Origin: Progne subis subis | Taxonomy: Eukaryota > Chordata > Aves > Passeriformes > Hirundinidae | NCBI GenBank assembly: GCA_022316685.1 | Contig: JAKJHU010000039.1 | Coordinates: forward strand, 7,683,808 to 7,747,807 | Reading direction: 5' to 3' | DNA: 64,000 bases | In this document: positions 1 to 38,900 of the stretch, one piece after another | Position numbering within the stretch: the stretch's first letter is position 1 | Layout of the letters: each line of letters opens with the position of its first letter | Notes under the pieces: generated by a model | What the model saw: only the letters and a program-made list of their open reading frames with translations | Told to the model about the DNA's origin: nothing | Database searches by the model: none | Translations under genes and position numbers: made by a program

Positions 1-384
1 ATTTATGGTTTCATGTTAAATATCTAGGAAAAAGTTGCAAAACCACTGTTACTGTTCAGTATTTTTAAAAATAGTTTTCAGTTTCTATATTATTGTATTT
101 GCTAGTCAACAAATTAAAGCTATGAAGACAAAGGAAATTTGAGAAAATGTTAGCTGAGTGTGTAATTGACTTGCATGTTGTCATAGTAAAGAATTTTTTG
201 GATAATTGAAAAAAGGTAGTACTAGGAAATTACTTTTTAAAGCATTTCATTAGAATATAGTGCTTATGTTAGAGCAACAAAGATACTTGTTAGGCCACAA
301 AAATGGTTGTAGTGAATACTGTTTTTATTAAACTACCAAAACCTAAACAGGAAAGCCTATATTAATGTTTAGCTGTTCTTTCAG
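1..384 (+). other. HECTD1: HECTD1 intron, 3' portion
   Basis: AT-rich intron sequence running in from the left edge and ending in the acceptor gttctttcag before 385. Nothing else recognised. Confidence 0.85.
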
Positions 385-27115
<26,731 letters not shown>

Positions 27116-27930
27116 GCCCCCTGACCGCAGCCTGGGACGTGGAAGTGTTTTTGATACTAGCGAAGCCTCTTGTGTTTGTGTGCAAAAAATACGATCTCCA
27201 CGCTGTGCTCTGATGAGACTTGCCTTTTTTTCACCTGTGAGGCTTTAGGAAAATGTGGAATGTTTGTTAGCTGCTAATGACAAAATAAATCCTTGTAACT
27301 ACACAGCCAGCAAGAAATTGGCACAGAACACTGTGTGATGCTTCAAGGGCTTGCACAACTGGAAATTAAGGTGTTTCTGTTTGACTGTTCCAAAGAACAG
27401 ATCATCAGATTTTCAGTGTTCACTGATACAAATTTCTAACAGCGTATTGTGTAAAGTTTTTCTTTTAATACCCTGTACACTACAGTTGCCATCACTGATC
27501 CCTGTTTTGCTGGCTTTAAGCTAACTGGTCAGAAACTTGCTTCCTTTAAAATTTAGACTTAATGGGCATCTCCAGCCTTTTCTTTTTTAATGGTGCCTGC
27601 ACTATTGGAGTATTTTAGTGGGTTTTTGCGTATAATCATGCACAACCATGTTTTTTTCTTCTTTTTCTTTCAAGTGGGAATATATTTTGATTTCTCAAAT
27701 GCCCTGCAATAAAGATCAAATCCTTAAGTGTGTTTGTGTGGCTCAACAATAAAGCTATTAAAAAACACTGGTTCCTAGTGCAAGGCACACTTAAAGCAAG
27801 TTTTACTTTCGGTTGTATTTTCTTTGTATATTATAAACATTTATTTAACTTGTTGCAGTTTGAAGTTTAAAAAAAAAAAAGCACCCAATGTGTAAGCTCA
27901 AAAGTAATCATTAAAATGTTTGCAACATAT
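27116..27930 (+). other. HECTD1: HECTD1 3' UTR (approximate end)
   Basis: Non-coding sequence after the stop, AT-rich, with A/T homopolymers including a run of 12 A at 27869-27880. AATAAA occurs at 27284-27289, 27708-27713 and 27748-27753, and the ATTAAA variant at 27911-27916. Which end is used cannot be told from sequence alone, so the right limit is a guess. Confidence 0.6.
27708..27753 (+). terminator. HECTD1: Likely HECTD1 polyadenylation signals (paired AATAAA)
   Basis: Two AATAAA hexamers, at 27708-27713 and 27748-27753, with GT-rich sequence between them (gtgtgtttgtgtgg). This is the best poly(A) cluster after the stop. An early AATAAA at 27284-27289 and a distal one at 28193-28198 could give shorter or longer messages. 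Confidence 0.6.
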
Positions 27931-29174
27931 AAAAATGTCTCTTCTGAATACTTCTTTAGTACTTACTAAATCTCTGTATACGTTCTGAAAAATGTGCCAT
28001 GCTTTTTTAAAGGTTTCAAAGAACTACATAAGAGAACTAGTGATCTCACAAATTCATTGCTGTGTTCAAATCTTTTCAGAGTAAGTGGAACTTCTCAAGA
28101 ATGAATCTGGCAGTGATAACCTGCATTTCGCAAGTTTTGGTGCTCTTCGGTGAGCCCACGTGACCTGAGACTATAGTTCTTCATTACACTGGAATAAAAT
28201 CTCGGTCAGATGATACAGCTGATTCACCTTTACTTGAGATGGACTGACTGTCTTGGTGTTAGCACGATATTTACTGGAAAAAATGTGGCTTAAAATAAGC
28301 TAAAGCAATATGACATGGTTTTAAAGTTTAAGTAGTTGATACCAGAAAAAAGAAAAAGGCTATTTTAGTTGAATCTATGTAGTAAGTTTTGCTTTGTGCC
28401 AGTTGACCTTGGTAACAACCTTTTCTCAGGCCACTGCTGTGACAGGCTTGCCAAAAGACTCTGCCTTGCACATACATATCAGGTTAGTGCCAGATTTCTT
28501 TTCACAGCATTGTTTGTAGGACTTTACAGCGTTGCTTTTTGATTTTCCCTAATGCAAAATTGGAGGGGAATATCCACCATCCTGCATTCCTGTGTCTGTC
28601 CTGCTTCAGACAAACACTTGTGTCCAGGTTTATGAACTCTGCTCCAGTCCCAACATCATCTTGTTTTGATAAACATGTTACTGTGTGAAAGCCCCGTGGA
28701 TTACTGGCACACACACAACACTCTTTGCTCCTTAGACCCTGGTGTCTGAGTGGTATTTATGTGACCAGTATGTGCTTTCACACAGAATTTGCTTGTTCCA
28801 TATCAGGTTATAAGTGGGGTTGGGCTGGAGGTTAAGAAGGAGGCAGATAACAGCTCTAGAAAGGTAAGTGGAAGTAAGCTGAGACTGCCAGCTGTCCCCT
28901 GACTTGCAGTGTAGTGTGTAGTGTAAATCAGCATGCTTGATGCCTGGGAAGGCAACTTAGCGTAGCTACAGCTTCCTGCTCAAGAAGGGAGACTTCATTC
29001 ACTACCTACCTGGTCCTGAGAACTTGCATATCTTATTACTCATCTTCTGTAGGAGTTTTAATCTCGATACATAGATAGCATATACAAAAGAAAAAACCCC
29101 AAACACTGGTGTGCCAAAATGGAAAGGATTTTATATAATTCATGAAGCCAACAAGAAAAAACAGCATTAAACTT
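27931..29174. other. Convergent intergenic spacer HECTD1 / AP4S1
   Basis: About 1.2 kb of mostly unique, AT-rich DNA between the two facing 3' ends. I see no reading frame with splice support, no CR1 sequence and no structured RNA. A distal AATAAA at 28193-28198 could extend HECTD1 into it. Confidence 0.6.
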
Positions 29175-29190
29175 CTGATTTTAAGTATCT

Positions 29191-29196
29191 TTTATT
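29191..29196 (-). terminator. AP4S1: AP4S1 polyadenylation signal
   Basis: AATAAA on the minus strand (tttatt on +), the first canonical hexamer after the AP4S1 stop. Confidence 0.7.
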
Positions 29197-29519
29197 AATA
29201 TTATAATATTTAAGTGCAAAATAATTCCAGTTACAATTTGTAAAGTATGCAGAAATACTTTACACATCTGTACTTTTCTTTTTGTCTGTGACTTGCATGG
29301 CAAAGGGAGGGAAACCAGCTTTTTGATAAAGGATGAATATAGTAAGATAAAAGCGGGCATAAAAGTCACAGAACTATTAGTAACAGTAAATTTGTATGAA
29401 AATAAATCAAGTTGGTGCTTAAGGGAAGGACTGAAACTCAGTTTGAATGTATTTTTTTATGATTTTTGTATTTTAGATCTGGCATGATACTACATAATCA
29501 AAGTGATTCAAAGTGATGC

Positions 29520-29651
29520 CTAGTCATGGTAAGTTTCCATTTCTTCATCCTCAAAATGTTTTAAAATTATTGACCATTCCAGGAAGATTTCTGTTGGGTC
29601 AGTGAAGCTGCATCTGAATGCATCCACATGTTTAGCTGTATCTTTCCCATA
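29520..29651 (-). CDS. AP4S1: Candidate alternative terminal exon of AP4S1
   Basis: A U2-type acceptor (ttttccatttctcttgtag) opens a frame of 43 codons and a stop: YGKDTAKHVDAFRCSFTDPT, EIFLEWSIILKHFEDEEM, ETYHD. In phase 0 it could join the exon ending SRV and replace SELD and the last exon, giving a 141-residue protein with a different C-terminus. I know of no match for this peptide. The acceptor and the protein-like composition are the only evidence; it may be ordinary 3' UTR. Confidence 0.4.
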   Translation of the reverse strand, partial: YGKDTAKHVDAFRCSFTDPTEIFLEWSIILKHFEDEEMETYHD

Positions 29652-29791
29652 CTACAAGAGAAATGGAAAATATTTTCCAACTAATTTGAATGTTGCATGA
29701 GTCAGTCTTGCAACAGCAGAAAACTGCTATAGGCACATTCTTGATGCTTTTGCCATCTTTTGTAAAATGCCTTATTCACTCTTGCATCTTC

Positions 29792-29920
29792 CTAGCCTTC
29801 TGCCACTTTGTCAAGCACAAACAGAGGGGCGAGAATTCTGTTCCGGTTCGTTTCCAAGATGCAACCATTTAGCACCATTTCATCCAAAATGATGTGCACC
29901 CTGTCCAAATTGAACATGAT
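29792..29920 (-). CDS. AP4S1: AP4S1 last coding exon
   Basis: 43 codons with the stop: [45 protein letters not shown]. Acceptor gtttctag lacks a pyrimidine tract, as expected for the U12-type intron before it. The exon continues as 3' UTR. Confidence 0.93.
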   Translation of the reverse strand: MMFNLDRVHIILDEMVLNGCILETNRNRILAPLFVLDKVAEG

Positions 29921-32900
29921 CTAGAAACATTTCAAGTTAAGTGTATTTTGAACAATGTGAAGATAATTCAGAAAAAAAAAAAATCACAGGCACTTAAGTC
30001 TTTACTAAACATTTACAAAGATAGGTATTTCTTTATTATTCTAGCTTATTTACCAGTATTTTAATAAAGCTATGGAAACAGTTCAACTGACACTTTTTTT
30101 CTGATCACAGACTGGTCAGAAGTAGAGAAGTTGAAGCCCCAGTAGTATCCTGTCCTGGAATATAGTAATAGTATATAGTGGCAAAAGCCAGGTAAACTTA
30201 CACTGAGATCTAGGTGGTTAATTATCTGCTTGAGTACCAACTATTGTCTGGATACAAAATGTTGTCAACGGGTGACAGCCTTCTATAAGAAGATGCAAAA
30301 ACTCTGCATTCTTCCAAGAAAAGTAATTAACAAGATCTTAAATACTAGAATTCTCAAAATTTCCTTGCCCTGAATTGCTAACAGTATTTGATCTGCTTGG
30401 AAATAACTTAAGAGGAGTATGCTGATACATGAAGTTGAGTTACTGATCTAGCAGTAAATCTCATAAAGAAGAGCAAAAGTAAAAAAATGGCTCTTATTTT
30501 AAATACTTTCTAAAATATATTTATAATCTCTAATATTCACCCAAAGGAAAATAATCTGGGGCAATACAAATTTGTACAGTTGTGATACATGAAATTCGTC
30601 CATAAGCACATATCTCTTTTCTTAACTTTATCTAACAGCATCTGTCTCAAAAAAAATGATGACAGGCCTTCCAGGGGTATGAAGTGGTGGGCACACATGA
30701 CACATGCAGCTAGATACATGCAGACATGAGTGTCCAGCACATCCACTGAACAACTGCCAAGGGTTATGCTGTGAAAAAAGATTCAGATGTTGCCATTTAT
30801 CACCAGAACCTGAAATGGAAACAGGCACAGCAAAGCAGCCTGCTGGGTGCATCTGTTGTGCCTCACTGACATACATACACAGAGCATGAATAACCCTTTA
30901 TCTGCCTTACTCTCCACCTGTTGCTGCTTTTTACATGTGCTCTATGCTGGGCACAACAGATCTGCATTGCCTTCATTTTGTGCTGTCTAAATCTTGCCCG
31001 TGTACTGAGGACTGCTGCAGTGGACCTAGCAAGACTTCATACAGTAACTGCCAAATAGATCTCTCAATATTTTTCCCCCCACTTTGGTGAGTCTCGAGTG
31101 CCTTCTCTCCCATTCTGCTATTTATGACACCATGAATTGAACTCATGAAGACAGCCTTGTTTTGCTCTAGTTTTCGTATTTATGTTAGTGGACTTCCCTG
31201 CTAATCAGTGGAGTTGCAAGAATCAGGTTTTTGAAGGCATCAACAATTTCCTCTTCTCAGTGTGATAAATACCAGTCTTATTTTTTGGACACGACTCAGG
31301 CATTGAAGAAGACTGCTCGGTCTCCTGACTGCCAGTGGATATGACATTGGCAGTCAGCCATACTGCTCTGCCAAAGAGCTGGAGCAGTGTGAGTACTGAG
31401 CTGCAAATGACAACAGCTCTGGGCTGAACTTGGTGCTACTGTGTATTTGTGCAGAAGGGGAAGCAATTGTAACATAGCTCCAGCTGAGGTGTTCTGCTTG
31501 ACCAAGAGCACGGCATATCGAGGTATAACTTGTACTGCTAGGTGAGAAACTATAGCTGTAAACAGGGTCTTGGGGATGGCCACATTTCATCAGAAAATTT
31601 CTAATTTCCTGACCTAAATTTAACTACCTAATTTAATTCTAAATTATTTTTTAAATACCAGATTTCTTCCTGAATCTAACCATAGGTCTGCATTGTTTCT
31701 AAAAATCAGACTCTCAGTGCCTTTTGATACCGAGGAGCAGTGCTGTCCTTACAACTTCAAACAGTCACCATTTCTGTGGTACCAGAGACAAAGGTGGTAC
31801 CTTTACTTGGCTTGGCAATTTGTGAAGATGAATTTCTTGCTGTGATAAACTCATTGAGTAAATCAGCCTTTACAGAAATATTTTAATCTGAGAAGTTAGA
31901 ATATCTTTATTACAGTAATGTGAGAAGTTTTAGAAAGAGCTGTTTTGGTGCTTAGTTCACCTCTGGCACTGCGCTACAGGATCAGTTAAGGAAATTAGAT
32001 AACATTCCATTCAGGTTTCAGCAAGTGAGAAAGTCAATTCCTTCTGGCTTTTAATTTTTACACTCTACCACTGATTCACAATGCCCCAGTTCCCATGGTA
32101 GAGTCCAGACCTTCCTCTTCCTTTAACAGTTTGAAAAATGTAAAACCCAGACAACTTAATCAGCCAGGATCAGTGGTGATGCAGCAACCTGCCACTCCCA
32201 TCTTATTTTTTTCCTCTGTATTTCCTGAAGAGCCCATACCATGTCAAAGGAAAACTGTATCCATGCCAATAAGAATCCTGAAGCTGTTCCACTCGGACCC
32301 AATGTAGTTCAATGAGATGTCAATTTCCCTGCAGGCCATTCCAGGTTATTTCCAAATGGGCTCACTCCATTGCAGAGAAGTGATAGGACTTCTGTCCATC
32401 TCTAATGTGGTAATCTCAGTCATCACTCCAGAAACAGTAATTTCATCTGTAGTTTGAGTGGGGATACTAACACCATTCTGGAAAGATCTATCAACTTGAT
32501 TTTGGAAGGTCCCAAAGCATTCTTTAATCTCTACCCTCTACCCCTACATCCCACCTCTCTTCACCACACTGTTCTTGGATCATAAAGGGAGCAACCCTGC
32601 TTCTTTTCCCCTTCCTGTAAGTTTCACCTATGCTTTATGGTTACATCTTGCCACAGCTCAGCCATTCACGTCTGAATGCCCTGCCCAGGGAGGAATATGT
32701 ATTTGATCCTTAGCAAGGCTCATCCTTCCCACCTGTTACCTGTTTGGCAAGTAACCCCAAATTTCAGGGTTTAAAGCCCTGAAGTCATAGATCCACACCC
32801 AGCTGAAAGCAGCAAAGCAAACCAGTTTGAGCAGCTGGCAACAGGAAAAAGCTGTATTTGGTGTTTGCACTGCCATGTGCTCCACCCAGAGCTGTCATTA

Positions 32901-35900
32901 AAGGTCCTGCTTCCAGTAAGAAACCTGGCTGCCCACAAAAACAGCATTAAGGGACTTTCACTAGATCCATGCAGAGGATATCAGAACAAGAAGGCAGAGG
33001 AAAACGTGTTAGTCTCTGCATGCCAGCCTGGGAAAAGATGAGCCCACCCTGGCTTTGGCTTCCCTATTGCTGGCAATGCTGTGGCAGCTGCGTACCAAGC
33101 AGCAGAAGTAAATGGTACCTACACAGCTGACATTTTAAATGTTACACTGGCTTTTGGTTACTTAAAGAGCTCTCCTTCTTAAAGACATTAATGGTACTTT
33201 CTACTATCTCAGAGTTTTTATAGCAAATGCATCCTAAGAGGAGGTACATATGACACAAGTATTGTGTCTCCTTTCCCAAAACATTATATAGACAGTTAAG
33301 CAGGGAAGAGGGGAAGGAAAGAAGGGGAAAAGGCCCAGTTAGGACTTGCATGTAATAAATACTTCTTCATATGAGGCAGTTTAGAGATCTCAGGGTTCTC
33401 CAGGCAAGTAATTTAAGGGTGTGTCCAGGCTTAAGAGATTATGAAGTGCAGGTTGTGATCACAGAACACACCCAGGAGCACAAACAAAGGCTTTGTAGAT
33501 TACAGATGCATATGGAACAGATGGTTTGCTACTGAATATACAGCACTACAAATCCTTGATTTCCATCGCATACATTCAACTTCAACTAGAGATTAGTTGG
33601 AGTTGCTTCTTTATTTAGTCTAGACGCACACATTCTGACTTACCCTTGCCAATGTTCACTTTCAATAACTTTTAGCCTATCTAATGGCAGGCATGTTGAA
33701 GGCACTGAAACCCATGAAATGCTTTCTTGACCATTTACTTCTCAAATGACTATGCTGATATTAAATAGGAGACAGAGGTGCCTTCAAGCTCTGTAAAATT
33801 CTAGAACAACTAAACTAATTTTAAGCTAGTCTTTACAGGTTTCCATTTCACCCACTTACGTTACAGTGCAAACTGAAGTGTGTCCTTATAAATTCTCAGA
33901 ATAAATTCATCATTCACTCCTTAAATGCAGGGAACTGAAGTTCCCACAGGGAACTAAAGAATCACAGTGTCATCCCACAATGTGACGATTCACATGAAGT
34001 ATTCCCTGTATCAAAACTTCTTATCTGTCCTAGGAGGAGCAGCAGCAGCTAGTTGCAATGGAATGTAATGGCTTTTTTGGATCATGACAACATTCTTCAG
34101 ATGCTTAGTCCTAGAGCACTCTGTCACCCCCTCCCTTCCCACGAGGGGAGCATCAGTACCTGTTTCTCTAGTAGTTAATAATGTGTCGTCTTCAAGTAAG
34201 CTTTGCTTCACCAGTTCAAGCAATAGAAAAATTACCTTTAGTAATTTTAGAAACTGTCATACTTACCAGTGTTTTGTTCCCTATAGAGCTGCTGTCCTGA
34301 CACTTTTGTTTTTATAGTCTCTTTTGTCATCATAGCAAGAAAATAGTTCCTACACCACCCAAGCTGGAGTTTTAGTGCTACAGAAAACCCCTCCCACTTA
34401 TTTTATAGGCAAAGTGAGGCTTATCCAATGCTGTTAACACATTAGGGCATAACACCCCGAGGTCAACTTCAGTACTTGTTCAATCACAACGCTACTTACT
34501 GATATTTTAAAAACAATCCAAACAACTTTAGGAATGTTATGTCATTCCAGCCTAGGTACTCTTAAGAGTGCAACTGACTCTCAAAATGAAAATGGACATC
34601 ATATAATGGCTAAATGGTTCACAATTCACACATGAAAGCTTCTGTAAAAAGGTGGCTACTCTCAAGTACTTAGCCAATAGGTAATCTGTGTGCATTTTTG
34701 CAGAATACATGAGAGAACTGTGCAATTGTTCATGCATTGTTTAGCATCAATGTTATACATACCAATGTGATGCATAAATCCTGTTGGAAGGATTCAGATC
34801 TGACCTTGTGCCCAAGGCACCCTTCCTCTGACTCCAGACAGACCATGACATGAGCTACAATGTGGATGCTCTGGATGAATTCAGGTGTGGACCTAAATGA
34901 AAGCTGAGTTCTGCCTCTGCTGGAGCTGCATTGCCAGGAATACTGGGGTAATGCACTATGTGTGGGAGCTAAAAGAACCATTGCATGTGCTGCAGGCTTG
35001 GTGTGGGCTCCAGTGACATCTCAGTTGTGTGACAGGCTCAGCTTTTGGATTTAAGTGGGCTTTGCTCTGTGTATGGCTGAATGACCTTAGTAATGATGGT
35101 ATATTTTAAATAGGTTTTGAGTTCATGTCATTTCCTACTATTTTTTTCATGTTAGTAAACACTACTGGCTATATAGAATAGCCACTATCACATTTAAAAT
35201 AAACCTCCTATGGATCTGTACACAAAAATAGCAGAGGGTCAGGAAATTATGAGTCTCCTGCAAGATACTCAGTAAACAAAGATTTTGTAAATGCTACTTG
35301 GTGTTCACTGTTGCAGACCTTCGGATGATACCTTCTCCAGCAGATATTTTGCATCCAAACTAACTGCACTGAGCAGAAGAGTTATTGTGAGACCATTTGG
35401 CAAATTACAGACTTTTTCTGTGTTCTTCAGAAGTGGTAATTCTTAAAGTAAACGAACTAAATTTCTTGATTGTAAGATAGCAACTGTATTTCAGGTATGT
35501 AACTGAAACTCTTTGTACCAGCAGACCTGCATTTAACCAACAACAAATATAAGCATAAGAACTGCTGAAGCAGAGTGAACATGCAGTGGAATTGGAAGAA
35601 CAGAGAAGGAAGACTGTGCTACATTCTCCTGGTTTAATTTTTCCAGTATTGTGTTTTATTTACTTGCTATTTGTGTTTAATTGTTCACAACTGTGTTTTA
35701 GTTTTTGTATTTGGGTGAGTTTGAAATCATATTTTAATTAATACCCTGCAACACTTGCACATGAAAATACAGCAGTGTAAGGAGAGGAGTGGGAAAAGAA
35801 GTTAACACCTGGTTTCCTAAGTATTCACCTCCCAGGTTTTTTCCTCCTTCCAAAGGTACAGAAAGTAAAATTCACTTCTTGTTTTCACAAAGCAAGATCA

Positions 35901-38900
35901 AACTGCAAACATATTCTCAAAAATAGTGCTGCTATTTGGCTCAAGACACAGCTGTAACATTCAGTTGTTATTACAGTAACTTCAATATCTATTTTATTGT
36001 AAACTCCAAGTGAAACCTTAAAGTAGTAACTAGTTAAGCTTGAAAATTCGCCATGAATTTAACTTTTCATGTACTTAGTTCTCTCAAAGCAAGCTCTCTG
36101 TGTCTTACTTTAAATGGGACCAGGCTTATCTCAGTGATGGAGTATTTAAATAGGTGACCCATATGCACATAAGCTATGCTTTCAGAAAGGTGCCAAAATG
36201 GTGCTACCTACTCCAAGTGCAAAACCAGTGAACGTCTGCATTGACTTGAGTGACAGTCAGGACATGGGGAGAGTATGAACTGGAACATACACCAAAAAGC
36301 GATAACAAATGGATTTCTGATACTGAAAAGGATACATCTAATTCACTCTGCAAGGAAAAGAGATAGACAGCCATTAGTTACAGTTTGATCTCTTATCTCA
36401 GGTGATCTCATCTCATAATCATTAAACAATACACATCCCTTCAAAGGATAAAGAAAGTCTTCAAAGTAATGATAGAAAATTTTAGAGTGATTCAGATTTC
36501 TGTTCTGGATTGGACAATTACATGCTCTTTCCTGCAACACTGCTTTACATGTGTTACCTGTGTAACGTGTAATCAAAGCTAATGTTTTACTTAAAAATAA
36601 CCACTGAGGTCACCTACAAGTAACAATTTCAATATAGGCAGTGCCATCTAAGTGAGTGGGTGGAAAACTAGCAGCTCTGATCATGGCAGTTCCAGTCCTA
36701 CATTCACTCTTCCTCCTTCTGCAAAACCAGGATGTTAATACCAAGTTTACACAGTTAAAGTTGTTGCTGCAGAGCATTTCAACACCAAAATCTAGACACT
36801 GTATGTACCCATGGCTGTGGTAGTGGCTGCATATATTAGGAAAGGCAAGACAACTCCAAACTTTGGACCCTTAGCACTTCTAAGAATTCTCCAGCCCCAG
36901 CAACATAATTCTTCATATAGTCATCATTTCCCTTCTATTTTTCGATTCAGCCCAAGCAGTATTAATCACTTAACCAAAATGTCTGAGTTAGAAGCCCTCG
37001 TGGTCTCTCTGCAGTCAGCAGAAGAGATGGGGATCTTCACCAGTTGACTCGGCACACTTGAGGCATGACTCACGTTCTCGAGATACTCATCGGTCTCCAC
37101 CACCAGTAACGGGAGCTTAGGATGACCAAATTTCTAACTTAGGTGCCTCAGTTAAACAGCTAAACTTAGAAAGAATTAATCACAGCCTTAGCACTTCAGA
37201 TCTTGCAGAGTTGGGTGGAGATTCCCCAGTCTCTGCTAAAAGAGGGAATCTTTACCTGCTCCCTAGAGAATTTAGTTTGATAACATGGTTTTCATTCATG
37301 GTCTAAACCTGGTTTAAGGCAGAGTAAAGCTGGTAAGGTTTTACTGGTAAAACTGCTACTACCTCTGTGGTCTAAGATGATTTAAGCTGGACTAATTCTA
37401 GTCTACAGGCCTCTGCTGAGTGACTCTCCCATTCTTCAATTAGAAGTTTTTAATGCATCACAAAAATTGCATTTTAAGGGCCAAATCAGTTTAAGTATTC
37501 TCAGCATTAAAAAGTAGTTGGAGACATTCTGAACAGTATGCAGATTTTTTCCTGGATAGCCATATAAAAGTGAAGAGGACACAGAATTACATCTCACAAG
37601 CAACTTTGAAAGCTTTCCCCCTAATTCCATTAAAGTTTGTTCTCATATCTGAATTCAAGCTCTGTAAACTCCATTAGATAAAAATAGAGTACGTGAGACT
37701 GTTTAAAGCTCTCAAGTCTAAAAATAATAGATGACAAAATGTCCTTCTAGAGTGGGACACATTTTCTCTCTTTTCCCAGATTCTGTCTCTGTTGCCATCA
37801 TCATAATTTGGGATTCTGCTAAAATTCTGCAAATCCTAAACAGTAATCTTTATACTTTCTTGGTCTGTGGTTACTGCCAGAAACCCCAAGTAGAATTACA
37901 GCCCTTTTCTTAGTTCTCTGCCATTTATTATGTTATATGATATTAAAACCAGAAGCATCAAATGGCATGAGATTTCTTTTAGCAGCCCCCTTTTAGGTTC
38001 CTCTAGTCTCAAACCTGAAATGCTATGGAAAAAAAAAAAAAAACAACACCTCTGGTATGATGAACTCAGCAAATTTCTAACAGCTATCAGTGGTTGGGTT
38101 TTATGTGTGGTCAAAGAATTATAAATATACTACATTTATATGTATGAGAACTACATCTATTTTTGCTCTGCTTTAATTGAATAAAATTTGAGAGGTGCTT
38201 AGCAACTACTAGCTCAATCAGACAAATAAGATGTGACTAAATTTTATTGTGCATTCCTGTGCTGCTGAGATCTAATTCCATTCCTATTTATCACTGCTTA
38301 GTTTGGGACTAAAATCGGCAATTTTAAGAGAAATTCTGAACTCAGTGCAGTCAAAAGGTGATATACTTAGTACCAGCAGTTTCAATGGGCTGGGGCAATG
38401 TCAGTTGAGATAACAGCCTAAAAGATTTGCCAAGCATCTAAACAGGGAAGGGTGCAGATGACTTTTTCAAGCGTGTCCTTGAATTCACAGAGCTCTGCCA
38501 CGCCTGCTATGGTAGTAGAACTGGGAGAGCAGTTACAGACCCTGCATGCTGATACCTTGTATGTACTGTTACCAGTGTAATGCCCTCAAGTACATGGACT
38601 ACAGAGAAAACCATCCAGTCCTCTTTTCCAAGAGGGATATCCAACACGTCAGCAAAGGTTAACTGAAACTGCACCAAAGTATGATTTCAGTCATACCTTT
38701 TTTTTTTTTTTTTTGGTAACAAGATTATTACAAACCCTATATTAAACAGCAAATGTTCTAACCAGAATTGCAATGCTGCATTTTCAAACTTTCTAAAAAC
38801 AAGCAAGCAAAAAAAGTCTCCCACCAAAAGGAACGGTGTCATTTTAAGTGGAGCCATGTCTGATGTTGAATCCTATCTCTATAATAGCTGTTTTATCAGA

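Larger units (their letters stand above)
29175..29791 (-). other. AP4S1: AP4S1 3' UTR
   Basis: From the TAG at 29794-29792 to a minus-strand AATAAA at 29196-29191; cleavage is expected some 15-25 nt beyond. It overlaps a 43-codon open frame behind a good acceptor (29651-29520), which could be an alternative terminal exon. Confidence 0.7.

Noticed and set aside
31296..31590. Overlapping minus-strand frames of 78-95 codons in AP4S1 intron 5
   Set aside because: No homology, no splice support, overlapping in two frames.
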